The notes under the pieces: model-generated
Database searches by the model: none
The model's input: the letters and a program-made list of their open reading frames with translations, nothing else
What the model was told of the DNA's origin: nothing
Shown: positions 42,973 through 52,140 of the stretch, piece after piece
Layout of the letters: each line of letters starts with the position of its first letter
Numbering within the stretch: the stretch's first letter is position 1
Origin: Nocardia tengchongensis
Lineage (GTDB): Bacteria > Actinomycetota > Actinomycetes > Mycobacteriales > Mycobacteriaceae
Assembly: GCF_018362975.1 (NCBI RefSeq)
Contig: NZ_CP074371.1
Coordinates: 6,200,001 to 6,264,000 of the forward strand
Direction of reading: 5' to 3'
DNA: 64,000 bases
Position numbers and translations under genes: made by a program

Positions 42973-43878
42973 TCAGGCGGCGTGGCCGCGATATTGCGCA
43001 GCGTCGGCGGTGGCGTGGAAGTAGGCGTCCTCGAGGCTGGTTCGCGCCTGGGTCAGTTCGGTGATGAGCAGCCCGGCCCGCATGGCGAGGGCCGCGACGG
43101 CCTGACGGTCCTCGCCCTCCACCACCACGGCGCCGTCGGGTTCGATGCGCACGCGGAATCCGCTGCCGCTCAGGATGTTCGCCAGGTCGCGGGGACGATC
43201 GGTGCGGGCGACGATGCGCGGTGCGGAGTTGCGGCCGACGAACTCGGGCACCGATTCCGCGGCCAGCAGCCGTCCGCCGCCGATGACGACCAGCGAATCC
43301 GCCAGGTGCGCCATCTCGTTGAGCAGATGCGAGGAGACGAACACGGTGCGTCCCTGGCGCGCCAGGCCTTTGAGCAGATCGCGCAGCCAGCGCACGCCCT
43401 CGGGGTCGAGTCCGTTGGCGGGCTCGTCGAGGATGACGGTCGCCGGATCGCCCAGCAGCGCCACCGCGAGCCCGAGCCGCTGCTGCATGCCGAGGCTGAA
43501 GCCGCCGGCGCGCTTGCCGGCCACGTCGGCCAGGCCCACCTGGCCCAGGACTTCTTCGACCCGCTCGCGGCTGATGCCAGCGCCGGACGCGACCATCTGC
43601 AGATGCCCGATGGCGGTGCGCTTGGGGTGCACCGCGCGGGCGTCGAGCATGACACCCACCGAGCGCAGCGGATCGGTGAGTTCGGCGTAGGTCTGCCCGT
43701 CGAACAAGGTGCGCCCGCTGCCGTGGTCGAGCCCCAGCATGAGCCGCATGGTCGTGGACTTGCCCGCGCCGTTGGGGCCCAGGAACCCGGTCACCACGCC
43801 CGGCGGCACGTCGAAGGACAGATCGTGCACGGCCGCCGTGTCGCCGTAGCGCTTGCCCAGCCCGCGTGCCTGAATCAT
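42973..43878 (-). CDS. ABC transporter ATP-binding protein
   Basis: About 301 residues. Walker A GPNGAGKST, the Q loop, the signature SLGMQQRLGLAVALLG, Walker B VILDEPANGLD and the H-loop His in FVSSHLLNEM are present. The C-terminal 90 residues form the extra domain of drug- or lantibiotic-type exporters. The frame is open to 44043, but the ATG at 43878 is preceded by GAGGTGG and gives the normal start IQARGLGKRYGD. It works with the downstream ABC-2 permease, probably as an exporter, and is followed by a two-component system. Confidence 0.9.
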   Translation of the reverse strand: MIQARGLGKRYGDTAAVHDLSFDVPPGVVTGFLGPNGAGKSTTMRLMLGLDHGSGRTLFDGQTYAELTDPLRSVGVMLDARAVHPKRTAIGHLQMVASGAGISRERVEEVLGQVGLADVAGKRAGGFSLGMQQRLGLAVALLGDPATVILDEPANGLDPEGVRWLRDLLKGLARQGRTVFVSSHLLNEMAHLADSLVVIGGGRLLAAESVPEFVGRNSAPRIVARTDRPRDLANILSGSGFRVRIEPDGAVVVEGEDRQAVAALAMRAGLLITELTQARTSLEDAYFHATADAAQYRGHAA

Positions 43879-44151
43879 CCGGTCCACCTCGCTTCGAAGC
43901 GCGGCGCCCGGTGCGCCGCTGTCTACTTCGACCATTCCGGACGGGGACGGGGTAGCCATCAGACGACCGCACACGGCCGTGTACCACTTTCGGCTTACCC
44001 GGGCGGCCCCGCAGTTTGCAGGGATGCGAAATGCAGGGCGCAATTTGTGTTAGCCCCCTCGACAGAACTTCGGGCCCGTGGCCTGGAGTGATACCTTTTC
44101 TCTATGGTCGATCCGACCCATTAACTCGTTTTCGCGCATCAGGGAGATGGC

Positions 44152-44652
44152 GTGTCCAGAACTGTGAAGGTTTCCGCCGCATGGGTTTGCGGGGGCATTC
44201 TCGGGATTGTTGCCGGTTTGTCGGGCGCCGGGAGCGCGTCCGCCGATACGGCGGGCGGTCCGGTTCAGGTAGGCGACGCTCAATATTTCAGCCTGGGCGG
44301 GTGGAACTGCTCCATCGCCGCGGACGGCGCGGTGGGATGCGATCTGGCGGCGCCGGCCGCCGTCATGAATGTGCTGTACCTCGGGGCTCAGGTGCCGCTG
44401 CCGAATGTGTCCGCCATCGTCATCGATTCGACCGCGGCGCCGGCGCATCCGGAGTGGAACTCCAACGGCAGTCACACACTGCCGGGCGGTAATCCGGCGC
44501 TGGCGCCCATCGCGCAGGTGAGCGGGCACGATCCGCAATTCTCGGTGTCCTATGCCGGGGCGACGTGTCAGATCACCTATTCCGGTGCGGCCGTGTGCAC
44601 TTCGATGGGCCATGGGTTCAGCCAAAGGGGACCAGAGCCTTTCGGCTACTGA
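44152..44652 (+). CDS. secreted hypothetical protein with four cysteines
   Basis: 166 residues. A signal peptide ends near residue 31 (SASA-DT). The mature part of about 135 residues has four Cys (GGWNCSI, AVGCDL, ATCQITY, AAVCTS), probably two disulfides, and closes with EPFGY. Similar small secreted proteins with a WNC motif occur across Nocardia and Mycobacterium without known function. The start is a GTG after GGGAGATGGC. A hairpin terminator overlaps its stop and separates it from the convergent gene. Confidence 0.75.
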   Translation: MSRTVKVSAAWVCGGILGIVAGLSGAGSASADTAGGPVQVGDAQYFSLGGWNCSIAADGAVGCDLAAPAAVMNVLYLGAQVPLPNVSAIVIDSTAAPAHPEWNSNGSHTLPGGNPALAPIAQVSGHDPQFSVSYAGATCQITYSGAAVCTSMGHGFSQRGPEPFGY

Positions 44653-44659
44653 TCCCCTT
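44625..44659. terminator. bidirectional hairpin terminator
   Basis: AAGGGGA (44625-44631) pairs perfectly with TCCCCTT (44653-44659), and inside the loop AGCC (44636-44639) pairs with GGCT (44644-44647). It covers the stop codon of the secreted protein gene and lies before the convergent gene's stop at 44681, so it can serve both. Confidence 0.55.
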
Positions 44660-44680
44660 CGAATCATTCGATTGCCCGTA

Positions 44681-45295
44681 TCACCGGTACCAGACGCCGG
44701 AATCCCAGTCGCCGTAGTCCCAGACGTTGAAATCGTAACGACCATGTGCTCCCCCGAAGAGGTAACCCCACCAGCCTGCGGAGGTATCGCAGATCTGGTC
44801 GTCGTGGTTGCACACCGTCAGGACGGGTACGCCGCCGAACCAATCGTCGACACCCGCGAGCGGGTAGCCGATGATGCCGCTGCCGGGCGTCGAGGACAAA
44901 CCGCCCCATCCCGGCCCCGGAGCCCGCTTGGGATCCGACAGCAGAATGGCATTGGCATTGTCGACGTCCTGGTGTGCGGTGACCCAGGCGTGTACGAGAC
45001 CCGCACCTTCACTGTGCCCGATCAACCGGATGTGGTCGCCGGGACATTCGTTGCGGTGCTGCCAGAACAGCCGGTTGAGTTCGTTCAACCCCGACATCGG
45101 GTCGGCGGAGTTGTAACCCACCGGTTGATCGACATACGGAGCGAAGATCGACGAGGTGTTGTCGCCGAGTCCGCCGATGCCGATGGCCCAATCACCGGTG
45201 CAGTCATCGGCATGGGCCCGCGGAGCCGTCAGGTGTGTGATGGAAAAAAGGATGGCCAACAGTAATGCGGCGAAGAGCGCCGTTGCTCTACGCAT
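44681..45295 (-). CDS. secreted cutinase-like / PE-PPE-type serine hydrolase
   Basis: 204 residues with a signal peptide (cut near APRAHA-DD). The mature part is a small alpha/beta hydrolase of the cutinase / PE-PPE type: the GIGGLGDN opening, the nucleophile elbow LIGHSEGAGLVHAW near residue 95, the acid in VLTVCNHDDQICDT, flanked by the Cys pair typical of cutinases, and His in GAHGRYDF. The family cuts short esters or cell-wall lipids outside the cell. The tail DYGDWDSGVWYR is aromatic. It converges with the secreted protein gene and may share function with it, but no pathway is evident. Confidence 0.82.
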   Translation of the reverse strand: MRRATALFAALLLAILFSITHLTAPRAHADDCTGDWAIGIGGLGDNTSSIFAPYVDQPVGYNSADPMSGLNELNRLFWQHRNECPGDHIRLIGHSEGAGLVHAWVTAHQDVDNANAILLSDPKRAPGPGWGGLSSTPGSGIIGYPLAGVDDWFGGVPVLTVCNHDDQICDTSAGWWGYLFGGAHGRYDFNVWDYGDWDSGVWYR

Positions 45296-45456
45296 GGTCG
45301 TAACTCTCTGAATTGCTTTGCCTCCGGGGCAGGCCCGGCTTCAGCTGGATGTACCCAGAAATTGCTGAGGTGTTCGATTCCACGCGAAACAGTTACATCC
45401 GCCGCGATTTTGTAGGCCGTACCGCGATGTCGCCACGAAATCGCCGGGCCCGTGGA

Positions 45457-46314
45457 TCAATTGCGCAGACGAACCAGCGCGATGGGGCATTCACTGCCGT
45501 GCAGCAGCGCGTGACCGGTCGATCCGAGCGCCATCCCGGGATATCCGCGGGTGCCGTGACTTCCGACCACCAGCAATTGCGCGTCGGCGGCGGCGTCGAG
45601 CAGGACCCGCGCCGGACGACCCTCCATGACAAGAGTTTTCACGTCCACGCCCGGATAGGCGGCGGTATTGCGCTCCAGCATGCCGGTAAGCAGGGCGACC
45701 GAGTCGCCATGGGTGCGGGTGTCGCCCGAGACTTCCCACGCCTGGACCGCGATCAGCGGCACGCCGCGGCGCGAGGCCTCGTCGAAGGCGATCTCCAGCG
45801 CGCGGACACTGTGCGCCGACCCGTCTACGCCGACCACGACCGGTCGATCCGAAATCGCCTGCACCCCACCGGGAACCACGACCACCGGCCCCTGCGCGTG
45901 CCGTGCCACGCCGGTGCTGACCGATCCGAGCAGACTGCGATGGTAGGCGCTCATCCCGCGCACGCCGACGACCACGTAGTAGGCGGTCTCGGCCAGACCC
46001 GACAGCACGGTCACGGCGGGCGCGTCGACGAGGAAGGTGCGGATCTCGGGCGCCGGGCGATCGGTCACCGCCTCGCGCGCGATCTGCGCGGCGCTGTCCA
46101 ACGCGGACTGGGCGGTATCGCGCAGCCGATCGTGCAGCATCCGGACCGGGGTCTCGTCCAGCGGCGCGTCGGCGACCGCGGGCACCGCGAACACCAGGTG
46201 CAGCGCCGCGCCGCGCAGCGCGGCGTCCACCGCGCCCCAGCGCACGGCGTGCAGGGCGGATTCGGAGGCGTCGACGCCCACCACGATCGGCCGGTCGAGA
46301 CTGTTGGCAGGCAC
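45457..46314 (-). CDS. universal stress protein (two UspA domains)
   Basis: 285 residues made of two UspA domains. Domain 1 starts PIVVGVDASESALHAVRWG and has GVRGMSAYHRSLLGSVSTGVA, domain 2 starts PVVVGVDGSAHSVRALEIA and has GSHGTRGYPGMALGSTGHALL. Both keep the ATP-binding G-x2-G-x9-G-(S/T) pattern. In mycobacteria such two-domain proteins (Rv2005c, Rv2028c type) bind ATP and are often induced by hypoxia or nitric oxide through DosR; I find no good DosR box here. It stands alone, with the MmyB-like regulator gene upstream on the same strand. Confidence 0.92.
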   Translation of the reverse strand: MPANSLDRPIVVGVDASESALHAVRWGAVDAALRGAALHLVFAVPAVADAPLDETPVRMLHDRLRDTAQSALDSAAQIAREAVTDRPAPEIRTFLVDAPAVTVLSGLAETAYYVVVGVRGMSAYHRSLLGSVSTGVARHAQGPVVVVPGGVQAISDRPVVVGVDGSAHSVRALEIAFDEASRRGVPLIAVQAWEVSGDTRTHGDSVALLTGMLERNTAAYPGVDVKTLVMEGRPARVLLDAAADAQLLVVGSHGTRGYPGMALGSTGHALLHGSECPIALVRLRN

Positions 46315-46390
46315 CGTTTTTCCGTCTCCTCAGCAGTGGGACAACCCGAATAGCGCTGTGACAGCCGGTGAGCACGCTGTGCGGGCGATC

Positions 46391-47182
46391 CTACGGACCG
46401 ACCGTCCGGTCCTCGGGTTGGCTCGCCGTGGGCAGTCCGACGATGAACACCGGCTGCCCCGGACTCATCGACGCCGTCTGATCCCGCAGGATCTGCCACA
46501 GCAGCGTGTAGGGCACACCGGACACCGCGTCCCGCAGCCGCATCCGCGTCGGCGCGCCCGTGATGGTCCGGTGTTCACCGGTCCAGATCCGCCGGAACGG
46601 TTCGAACCGGCCGAACTCGGTCAGCAGCCGGGTGTCGTCCGCGGTCTCCCCACCGTCCATGGCCAGCAGCCCGCGCAGCGTCGCGACGGCACGCCGCAAT
46701 TCGTGGGCCCAGTCGACGAGCACGTGACGCGCGAGGTCGTCGATGAGGATCCAGCGCAGGAAGTTGCCCTGTTCGGAGAGCCCGGGAAAGGTGCGCAGAT
46801 GAGCGGCGTTGGCGGCCAGCACATTCAGCTGACGGTCGAGATAGGCCGCGGGATGCGGGAGATGGATCTCGAGGTTGGCGGCCATGGCGTCGGTGAACGT
46901 CGGGTCACCGTGCGGTGGCCCGTGCCCGAGCGCGGCCAGGTCGTGCAGATGCCGGAACTCGTCCGCGGTCAGGGTGGCGACCCGGTCCAGATAGCGGACG
47001 ACCGCGCTGAGCACCTGCTCGGTCGGCCGAACCCGATCCCCGCGCTCCATGCGCGTGATGTAGCTGGCGCTGACGCCCGCCCCGAAGGCCAGCCGCTCTC
47101 GCGAGATGCCACGCCGTTCGCGCAATCGCCGCAGGGTGCTCCCGAAGGCCGGGGGCGCGGGCGGGCCGTGCTCGGCGTGCAT
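46391..47182 (-). CDS. XRE family regulator with MmyB-like ligand domain
   Basis: 263 residues from the ATG at 47182. An N-terminal HTH (GSTLRRLRERRGISRERLAFGAGVSASYITRMERGDRVRP) is followed by the MmyB-like domain: YLDRQLNVLAANAAHLRTFPGLSEQGNFLRWILID, RLLTEFGRFEPFRRIW and RLRDAVSGVPYTLL. Such domains bind fatty acids or similar. The frame is open to an ATG at 47350, which would add 56 residues rich in His, Asp and Gly; third-position GC is also high in that part, so the longer form cannot be ruled out. The direct repeats at 47401-47433 lie upstream of both starts. Confidence 0.85.
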   Translation of the reverse strand: MHAEHGPPAPPAFGSTLRRLRERRGISRERLAFGAGVSASYITRMERGDRVRPTEQVLSAVVRYLDRVATLTADEFRHLHDLAALGHGPPHGDPTFTDAMAANLEIHLPHPAAYLDRQLNVLAANAAHLRTFPGLSEQGNFLRWILIDDLARHVLVDWAHELRRAVATLRGLLAMDGGETADDTRLLTEFGRFEPFRRIWTGEHRTITGAPTRMRLRDAVSGVPYTLLWQILRDQTASMSPGQPVFIVGLPTASQPEDRTVGP

Positions 47183-47764
47183 GCCGCCGAAACGATGGTC
47201 GGCGGTCACGTGGTCCCGGTCGAGACCGCCGTGCGCTGGATCGCCGCCGCCACGATCGTGATCGCCCGCGACGCGGGTGTGCTGGGCGCTGCCGCGCGCA
47301 TGGCCGACGCCGCGCTCGTGATCAGCGCCGCCGATGGTCGGCTCGGTCATCGTCCCGCCCCCGGGTTGAGCCCGCCCACTGCGGACGGGCTTCGAGCATA
47401 TGGCTATTTCTAGAACAAGTGGCTACTTCCTAGCAGCCTGCTACACAGTCGGCAACTCGGGAACCCACCGGAATCGGGGCAGAGCAGCGGATACCTGGAT
47501 TCGGCCACGAACTCCCCCGCGGCGGTGAATACTGCCGGGATATCCGCCGTTCGCCCGGTCCCGGCGACCGGCAGTCGGTCGTGTAGGTATGGGCCGGTAG
47601 GCATTAGTACCGATCGTCAGGCCCCGGCTCGGTACCGCAAGATTTCAGGGTGGCCTGCAACCACCGAGGCGTGGCTTCCCGGAACCGCCCAAACGGGACA
47701 CCACATGAGCCGTCACCGGCGCCCTGACAGAGTTGTCGCGAACCGGTGACGGCGCTACTCGGCG
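47183..47764. other. gap of 582 bases between two regulator genes
   Basis: No gene is certain here. A plus-strand frame 47195-47413 (72 residues, VETAVRWIAAATIVIARDAG, GC-rich third positions) overlaps the possible N-terminal extension of the MmyB-like gene and reads more naturally than that extension; it could be a small gene or a remnant. The other short frames at 47410-47604 (minus) and 47525-47749 (plus) look random. Direct repeats at 47401-47433 are the only clear regulatory feature. Confidence 0.4.
47401..47433. promoter_or_regulatory. direct repeats, candidate operator
   Basis: TGGCTATTTCTAG (47401-47413) and TGGCTACTTCCTAG (47420-47433) repeat with starts 19 bases apart, about two helical turns. 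This is the only low-GC patch of the gap. It lies 51 bases upstream of the longer possible start of the MmyB-like gene and 219 bases upstream of the chosen one. Confidence 0.5.
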
Positions 47765-50122
47765 CTATCGGGCCTCGGCCGCGAACCGCGAGTCGGGGGT
47801 GAACCCGTTCCCGGCGATGTACGCGGCGACCTGTGCCCGGCTGGCGAATCCGAGCTTGCTCAGGATGTGTTCGATATGAGCGTCCACCGTGCGCTTGGAA
47901 ACCCCCAGGCGCGTGGAGATCTCACGGTTGGTCAGCCCCTCGGTGATGAGCACCGCCACTTCGGTCTCGCGCGGGGTGAGCGAGGGCCCGAGCGAGATGA
48001 CCGCGTCGAGCGGCTCGTCGCCGGCGGTGCCGGCCAGCCCGGCGATCCGGTCCGCGTCCAGGGTCGCGCCCTTGGCGAATTCGGCTGTGTAGTCGGCCTT
48101 TCCGAGCTCCTTACGCGCCCGTTCGACTGTCGCGTCGTAGCTCTCGCGGAACCACGGCACGGTGTGCAGCGCGAGTCCGCCGAAGAGCCCGTCCCGCTCA
48201 CCGTCCCACAGCGAGTTGGCCGCGCCCGAGAGCTGGGCGGCGCGGTGGAATCGGCCCTGCTCGGCGGTCAGCCAGGCCAGGGTGTCGACCGCGGCCGCCA
48301 GCCCGTGTCGCAGGCCGAGCTCGTGCATGAGCGCCACGGCGGTGCGGGCGCAGTCCGGCGCCTGCTCGCGCTGCCCGATCACCCAGAGCACGGCCGCCTT
48401 CATCAGCAGCACATTGGCCCGCTGCCAGCATTCGCCGTCGATGCCGTCGAGGACGGCCAGCGCCTCCTCGAGCCCGGTCAGACAGGCATCGTAGGCGCCC
48501 GACACGAACAGCCCCGACGCCCAGTATTTGAGCGCGATGGCGACTTCCCCGCGAAAACCCAGCGCGTCCAGCCTGTTCCGGCCCGCCTCGAACTGCGTGT
48601 CGGCGGCGGCGACGTCACCGGTCATCAGGCAGTGCACGCCGGTGAAGATGTGCAGATAGACGCCCATGATCGGCGCCAGCGCGAGGTCACCGGAATCCGA
48701 GGTCCCTGCCTCGAGGCACCAGCGCATCTCCTCGAGCAGCGCGGGCACGCGCTCGGGCCGGGTCGCGAACGACCACTGCACCGTGAGCGCGAGCGCCAGC
48801 GCGCGTTCGGGGCATGGTTCGGGCACCGCGACCAGACCCCGATCGAGCCAGTACTCGGCCTCGCTACGGCCCGAGAAGCCCAGCAGCAGGATGGAATACG
48901 CGCTCAGGGCCAGGCCGTCGCGATAGCGCGCGGGCCGCGACATCGCGAAGTCCAGTGCGGCGCGGATATTGTCGCGGTCGGCGTCGACCTGCCCGATCAG
49001 CCGGCGCTGCCCCGAGGCGACCCGGTGGGTCCAGACCTCACGGCCCAGCGCCAGGAAATGGTCCAGGTGACGCTGCCGGATCGCCTCCTCCACACCGGAA
49101 CCCGCCAGCCGGTCCGCGCCGAACTGCCGCAACGTGTCCAGAATGCGATAGCGGCCACCGTCCTCGGTCATGGTCAGCACCGATTTGTCGGCGAGGCCGA
49201 AGAGATGTTCGTGGACCTCGTCCGCGGGTAGCAGCTCGTCGGCGCACACCTCGCGGGCCGCGTCCGGATCGAAACTGCCCGCGAACACCGAAAGCCGCTG
49301 CCACAGCAGCCGTTCGGCGTCCGAGCAGAGGTCGTAGCTCCATTCGATGGCGGCGTGCAGGGTGCGGTGGCGGACGTTCGCGCCGTGCCGGCGCCCCACC
49401 GCCACCACCCCGAAGCGATTGCCGACGTCACCGGCCAGCGTGCGCAGCGAGGTGACCCGCAACCGCACCGCGGCCAGCTCCACCGCGAGCGGGATCCCGT
49501 CGAGGCGGCGGCACACCTCGGCCACCTGCGCGCGACTGGAACCGTCGAGCCGGAATCCGGGCGCGACCGCGGCGGCCCGCTGCGCGAACAGTTCGATCGC
49601 CCCGCCGTTGTCGGAGCCCACGCCCAGCGGGCCGATCGGGAACAGATGCTCGCCCGGAATGCCGAGGGGCTGCCGGGAAGTCAGCAGCAGCTGCACGTCG
49701 GCCGTCTCCTGCAGCAACGCCTCGGCGAGTTCGGCGCACGCGTCGAGCAGATGCTCGCAGGTGTCGAGGATGACCAGGATCTCGCGGTCGGCCAGGTAGT
49801 CGATGAGCAGATCCAGCACCGGCCGGCCCTCGGACTCGGGTACGCCCAGCGCGTGCAGCACGGTCTGCGACAGCAGCGCCGGATCGGTGAGTCCGGCCAG
49901 CCCGGCCAGTTCGACCAGCACCGTCCCGTCCCGGTAGTGATCGTGGTGCGCGCGAGCGTATTCCAGCGCCAGCCGGGTCTTGCCCACCCCGCCCGGCCCC
50001 ACCAGGCTGACCAGTCGTGCCCGGCCCAGCAGCTCCCCGACGTCGCGCAGCTCGATCTCGCGGCCCACGAAACTGGCCGCGGGAGCCGGTATTCCGCGTA
50101 GACGCGGGCTCAGGGTGAGCAT
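47765..50122 (-). CDS. large ATP-binding LuxR family regulator (LAL-like)
   Basis: 785 residues. The N-terminal NTPase has Walker A GPGGVGKTRLALEYA near residue 45 and Walker B ILVILDTCEHLLDAC near 118, then LDGIPLAVELAAVRLR, as in STAND ATPases of the AfsR/MalT class. The middle, about 350-690, is made of TPR-like helices. The end is a LuxR HTH (SLTPRETEVAVLITEGLTNREISTRLGVSKRTVDAHIEHILSKLGFASRAQVAAY). Mycobacteria have several of this kind. The signal is unknown. The ATG is at 50122. The 200-base region before it is shared with the DUF4232 gene and has 11-bp phased repeats. Confidence 0.9.
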   Translation of the reverse strand: MLTLSPRLRGIPAPAASFVGREIELRDVGELLGRARLVSLVGPGGVGKTRLALEYARAHHDHYRDGTVLVELAGLAGLTDPALLSQTVLHALGVPESEGRPVLDLLIDYLADREILVILDTCEHLLDACAELAEALLQETADVQLLLTSRQPLGIPGEHLFPIGPLGVGSDNGGAIELFAQRAAAVAPGFRLDGSSRAQVAEVCRRLDGIPLAVELAAVRLRVTSLRTLAGDVGNRFGVVAVGRRHGANVRHRTLHAAIEWSYDLCSDAERLLWQRLSVFAGSFDPDAAREVCADELLPADEVHEHLFGLADKSVLTMTEDGGRYRILDTLRQFGADRLAGSGVEEAIRQRHLDHFLALGREVWTHRVASGQRRLIGQVDADRDNIRAALDFAMSRPARYRDGLALSAYSILLLGFSGRSEAEYWLDRGLVAVPEPCPERALALALTVQWSFATRPERVPALLEEMRWCLEAGTSDSGDLALAPIMGVYLHIFTGVHCLMTGDVAAADTQFEAGRNRLDALGFRGEVAIALKYWASGLFVSGAYDACLTGLEEALAVLDGIDGECWQRANVLLMKAAVLWVIGQREQAPDCARTAVALMHELGLRHGLAAAVDTLAWLTAEQGRFHRAAQLSGAANSLWDGERDGLFGGLALHTVPWFRESYDATVERARKELGKADYTAEFAKGATLDADRIAGLAGTAGDEPLDAVISLGPSLTPRETEVAVLITEGLTNREISTRLGVSKRTVDAHIEHILSKLGFASRAQVAAYIAGNGFTPDSRFAAEAR

Positions 50123-50230
50123 CGTCGCCGCCTTTCCTGCTGTGCCGAACCGAAAACCACCCGCCGTGCAGAGACGGGACAGCTTCGATTCTCTCCGACC
50201 CGCCGGATCGGGGGTGAGCGAACCCCCGGC

Positions 50231-50259
50231 ATTGGTGGCTCATTGGTCGTTCGTTGGTG
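50231..50259. promoter_or_regulatory. three direct heptamers with 11-bp phasing
   Basis: ATTGGTG (50231), ATTGGTC (50242) and GTTGGTG (50253) start exactly 11 bases apart, all on one DNA face. A second direct repeat, TACCGAACGA at 50281 and 50298, follows. Phased heptamers are typical sites for multimeric activators such as the SARP class. They lie 64-92 bases before the DUF4232 gene and about 110-135 before the LuxR-type ATPase gene. Confidence 0.5.
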
Positions 50260-50322
50260 GGGGCCGCGAGTCTCGTGTCGTACCGAACGACCGCCGGTAC
50301 CGAACGATCAAGGGACGACATC

Positions 50323-50808
50323 ATGCGATACCGGATTCTGACTCTCACCCTCGCCGCCGCGGCCCTGGCGGGCTCGACCGCCGCGTTCACCGGCGCCGCC
50401 GGCGCGAATGTGCCCTGGTGCAACACTTCCCGCATCCAGGCCTCGGTGACCGCCGGCGAGCAGCTCGGCTCCAACCTGCGCACCGCCCAGATCACGCTGC
50501 GCAACATCTCCTCGGAAACCTGCCGGACGCAGGGCTATCCGGGGGTGGACCTGGCGGTGTGGGGCCAGCCCGGCCAGCACGCCGTGCGCAACGGCGCGAC
50601 CAGCCACCTGATCGAGCTCGACCCCGGCCAGTCCGCGGCGGCCACACTGACCTACAAGTTCGGCGCCACCGACTGGATCGCGAACGAACTCGTCGTCACC
50701 CCGCCCGACAACACCCGCCCGCTGCGCCTGTACTGGGATTGGCGCAAGCTCGGCTCGGTCACCTTCGACCAGCCCGGCGCGGTCACCATCAGCCCCTTGC
50801 GCGCCTGA
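50323..50808 (+). CDS. secreted DUF4232 domain protein
   Basis: 161 residues from the ATG at 50323; an upstream extension to 50254 overlaps the promoter repeats and is ignored. A signal peptide ends near residue 27 (GAAGA-N). The mature part is the DUF4232 sandwich: VPWCNTSRIQASV, TLRNISSETCRTQGYPGVDLAVWG, ATSHLIELDPGQSAAATLTYKF and VTPPDNTRPLRLYWD. Two Cys probably form a disulfide. This domain is common in secreted actinobacterial proteins, often lipoproteins; no function is known. It is divergent from the LuxR-type ATPase gene, which may control it. Confidence 0.85.
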   Translation: MRYRILTLTLAAAALAGSTAAFTGAAGANVPWCNTSRIQASVTAGEQLGSNLRTAQITLRNISSETCRTQGYPGVDLAVWGQPGQHAVRNGATSHLIELDPGQSAAATLTYKFGATDWIANELVVTPPDNTRPLRLYWDWRKLGSVTFDQPGAVTISPLRA

Positions 50809-50921
50809 CCAGCGCCGCGGCGGGTCGAGGAATGGTGTCGGTCCGGCGTGGCGACACCACCGCGCCGGCAAATACTGATCCACTGATCAAGATCGTCGGC
50901 ACCCGGTGAAGGAGGCACGCG

Positions 50922-52115
50922 ATGGCATTGCGACGCCGTCAACTACTGCTGGGGTTCGCGGGCGCGAGCGGGCTCGCGCTGGCGGGCTGTGGCGACCAGC
51001 GCGCCTCGACGCCGCCCGTGCCCGCCAAGATCCGCTTCGATCCGGTGGCCGGCCCGCAGCCCGCCCCGGCTCGCGCGCCCGGCACGGTGACCGTCACCGA
51101 CGGCACCCTGTCCTCGGTCGAATGGATCGACGAGACCGGCCGCCCGCTGCCCGGTGCGCCGGCGCCCGACCACAAGAGCTGGGTCAGCGCCGAACCGCTC
51201 GGCTACGGCCACACCTACACGGTGAAGGCGGTGGCGAAGGGCGAGACCGGCGACATCACCGCGACCGCGAATTACACGACGCCCCGGCCCGATCGGATCG
51301 TCGACGTCGCGCTGCGCTCGGCCAGTCAGGAGGACCTCGCCGAGAACGACACCTACGGTGTGGGTTTCGTGCTCGTCGCGCATTTCACCGAGGCCGTCGA
51401 CCCCGCCGCCGCCGAAGCCGCGCTGAAGGTCGAGACCACGCCCGCCGTGCCCGGAGCCTGGTACTGGCTCGACGACCGCAACGCGCACTGGCGCCCCGAG
51501 TTCTACTACGCGCCCGGCAGCCGGATCACCGTGACGGCCAACCATTTCGGCGTCCCGCTCGGCGACGGCGCGTACGGCCGGCGCGACCAGCGGGTGTCGG
51601 TGACCATCGGCGCCGCCCACGTCGCCATCGCCGACGACAACACCAAGATGATCGACGTCTTCGACAACGGCACCCTGGTGCGTTCCATGCCGACCTCGAT
51701 GGGCAAGGGCGGCAGCGCGGTGATCGGCGGCCGCCAGCTGTCGTTCTGGACCCGGCCGGGCATCTACACGGTGCTCGACCGCACGGACCCGGTGATCATG
51801 GATTCGGCGAGCTACGGCCTGCCCACCAACACCAGCCTCGGGTACCGCACCACCATCCATCACGCGGTGCGGATCAGCCACGACGGCATCTACGTGCACG
51901 AACTGGCCGGAAGCATGTGGGCCCAGGGCAATACCAACGTCTCGCACGGCTGCCTCAACATCTCCCCCGACGACGCCACCTGGTTCTTCGACTTCGTGAT
52001 ACCCGGCGATGTGGTCGAGGTCCGCAATACCGGCGGCGAGCCCCTCGACATCTGGCAGAACGGCGACTGGTCGATTCCGTGGCCGGAGTGGCAGCAGGGC
52101 CGCGCCCACACCTGA
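50922..52115 (+). CDS. L,D-transpeptidase lipoprotein (LdtB/LppS type)
   Basis: 397 residues. The N terminus has twin arginines and a lipobox (LALAGC, Cys at 22). Two Ig-like domains span about residues 50-240 (GTVTVTDGTLSSVEW, then VAHFTEAVDPAAAEAALKVET), followed by a YkuD catalytic domain with HHAVRISHDGIYVHELAG and the SHGCLN motif with Cys344. The enzyme makes 3-3 cross-links between meso-diaminopimelate residues of peptidoglycan outside the membrane, and such enzymes resist most beta-lactams except carbapenems. Domain order matches mycobacterial Ldt proteins. It has its own promoter region after the DUF4232 gene. Confidence 0.92.
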   Translation: MALRRRQLLLGFAGASGLALAGCGDQRASTPPVPAKIRFDPVAGPQPAPARAPGTVTVTDGTLSSVEWIDETGRPLPGAPAPDHKSWVSAEPLGYGHTYTVKAVAKGETGDITATANYTTPRPDRIVDVALRSASQEDLAENDTYGVGFVLVAHFTEAVDPAAAEAALKVETTPAVPGAWYWLDDRNAHWRPEFYYAPGSRITVTANHFGVPLGDGAYGRRDQRVSVTIGAAHVAIADDNTKMIDVFDNGTLVRSMPTSMGKGGSAVIGGRQLSFWTRPGIYTVLDRTDPVIMDSASYGLPTNTSLGYRTTIHHAVRISHDGIYVHELAGSMWAQGNTNVSHGCLNISPDDATWFFDFVIPGDVVEVRNTGGEPLDIWQNGDWSIPWPEWQQGRAHT

Positions 52116-52140
52116 GGCCCGCGACCTCCCCCGGTGGACG

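Noticed and set aside
46315..46390. DosR box ahead of the universal stress protein gene
   Set aside because: TTCGGG is present on the minus strand, but the second half does not match the known palindrome well enough.
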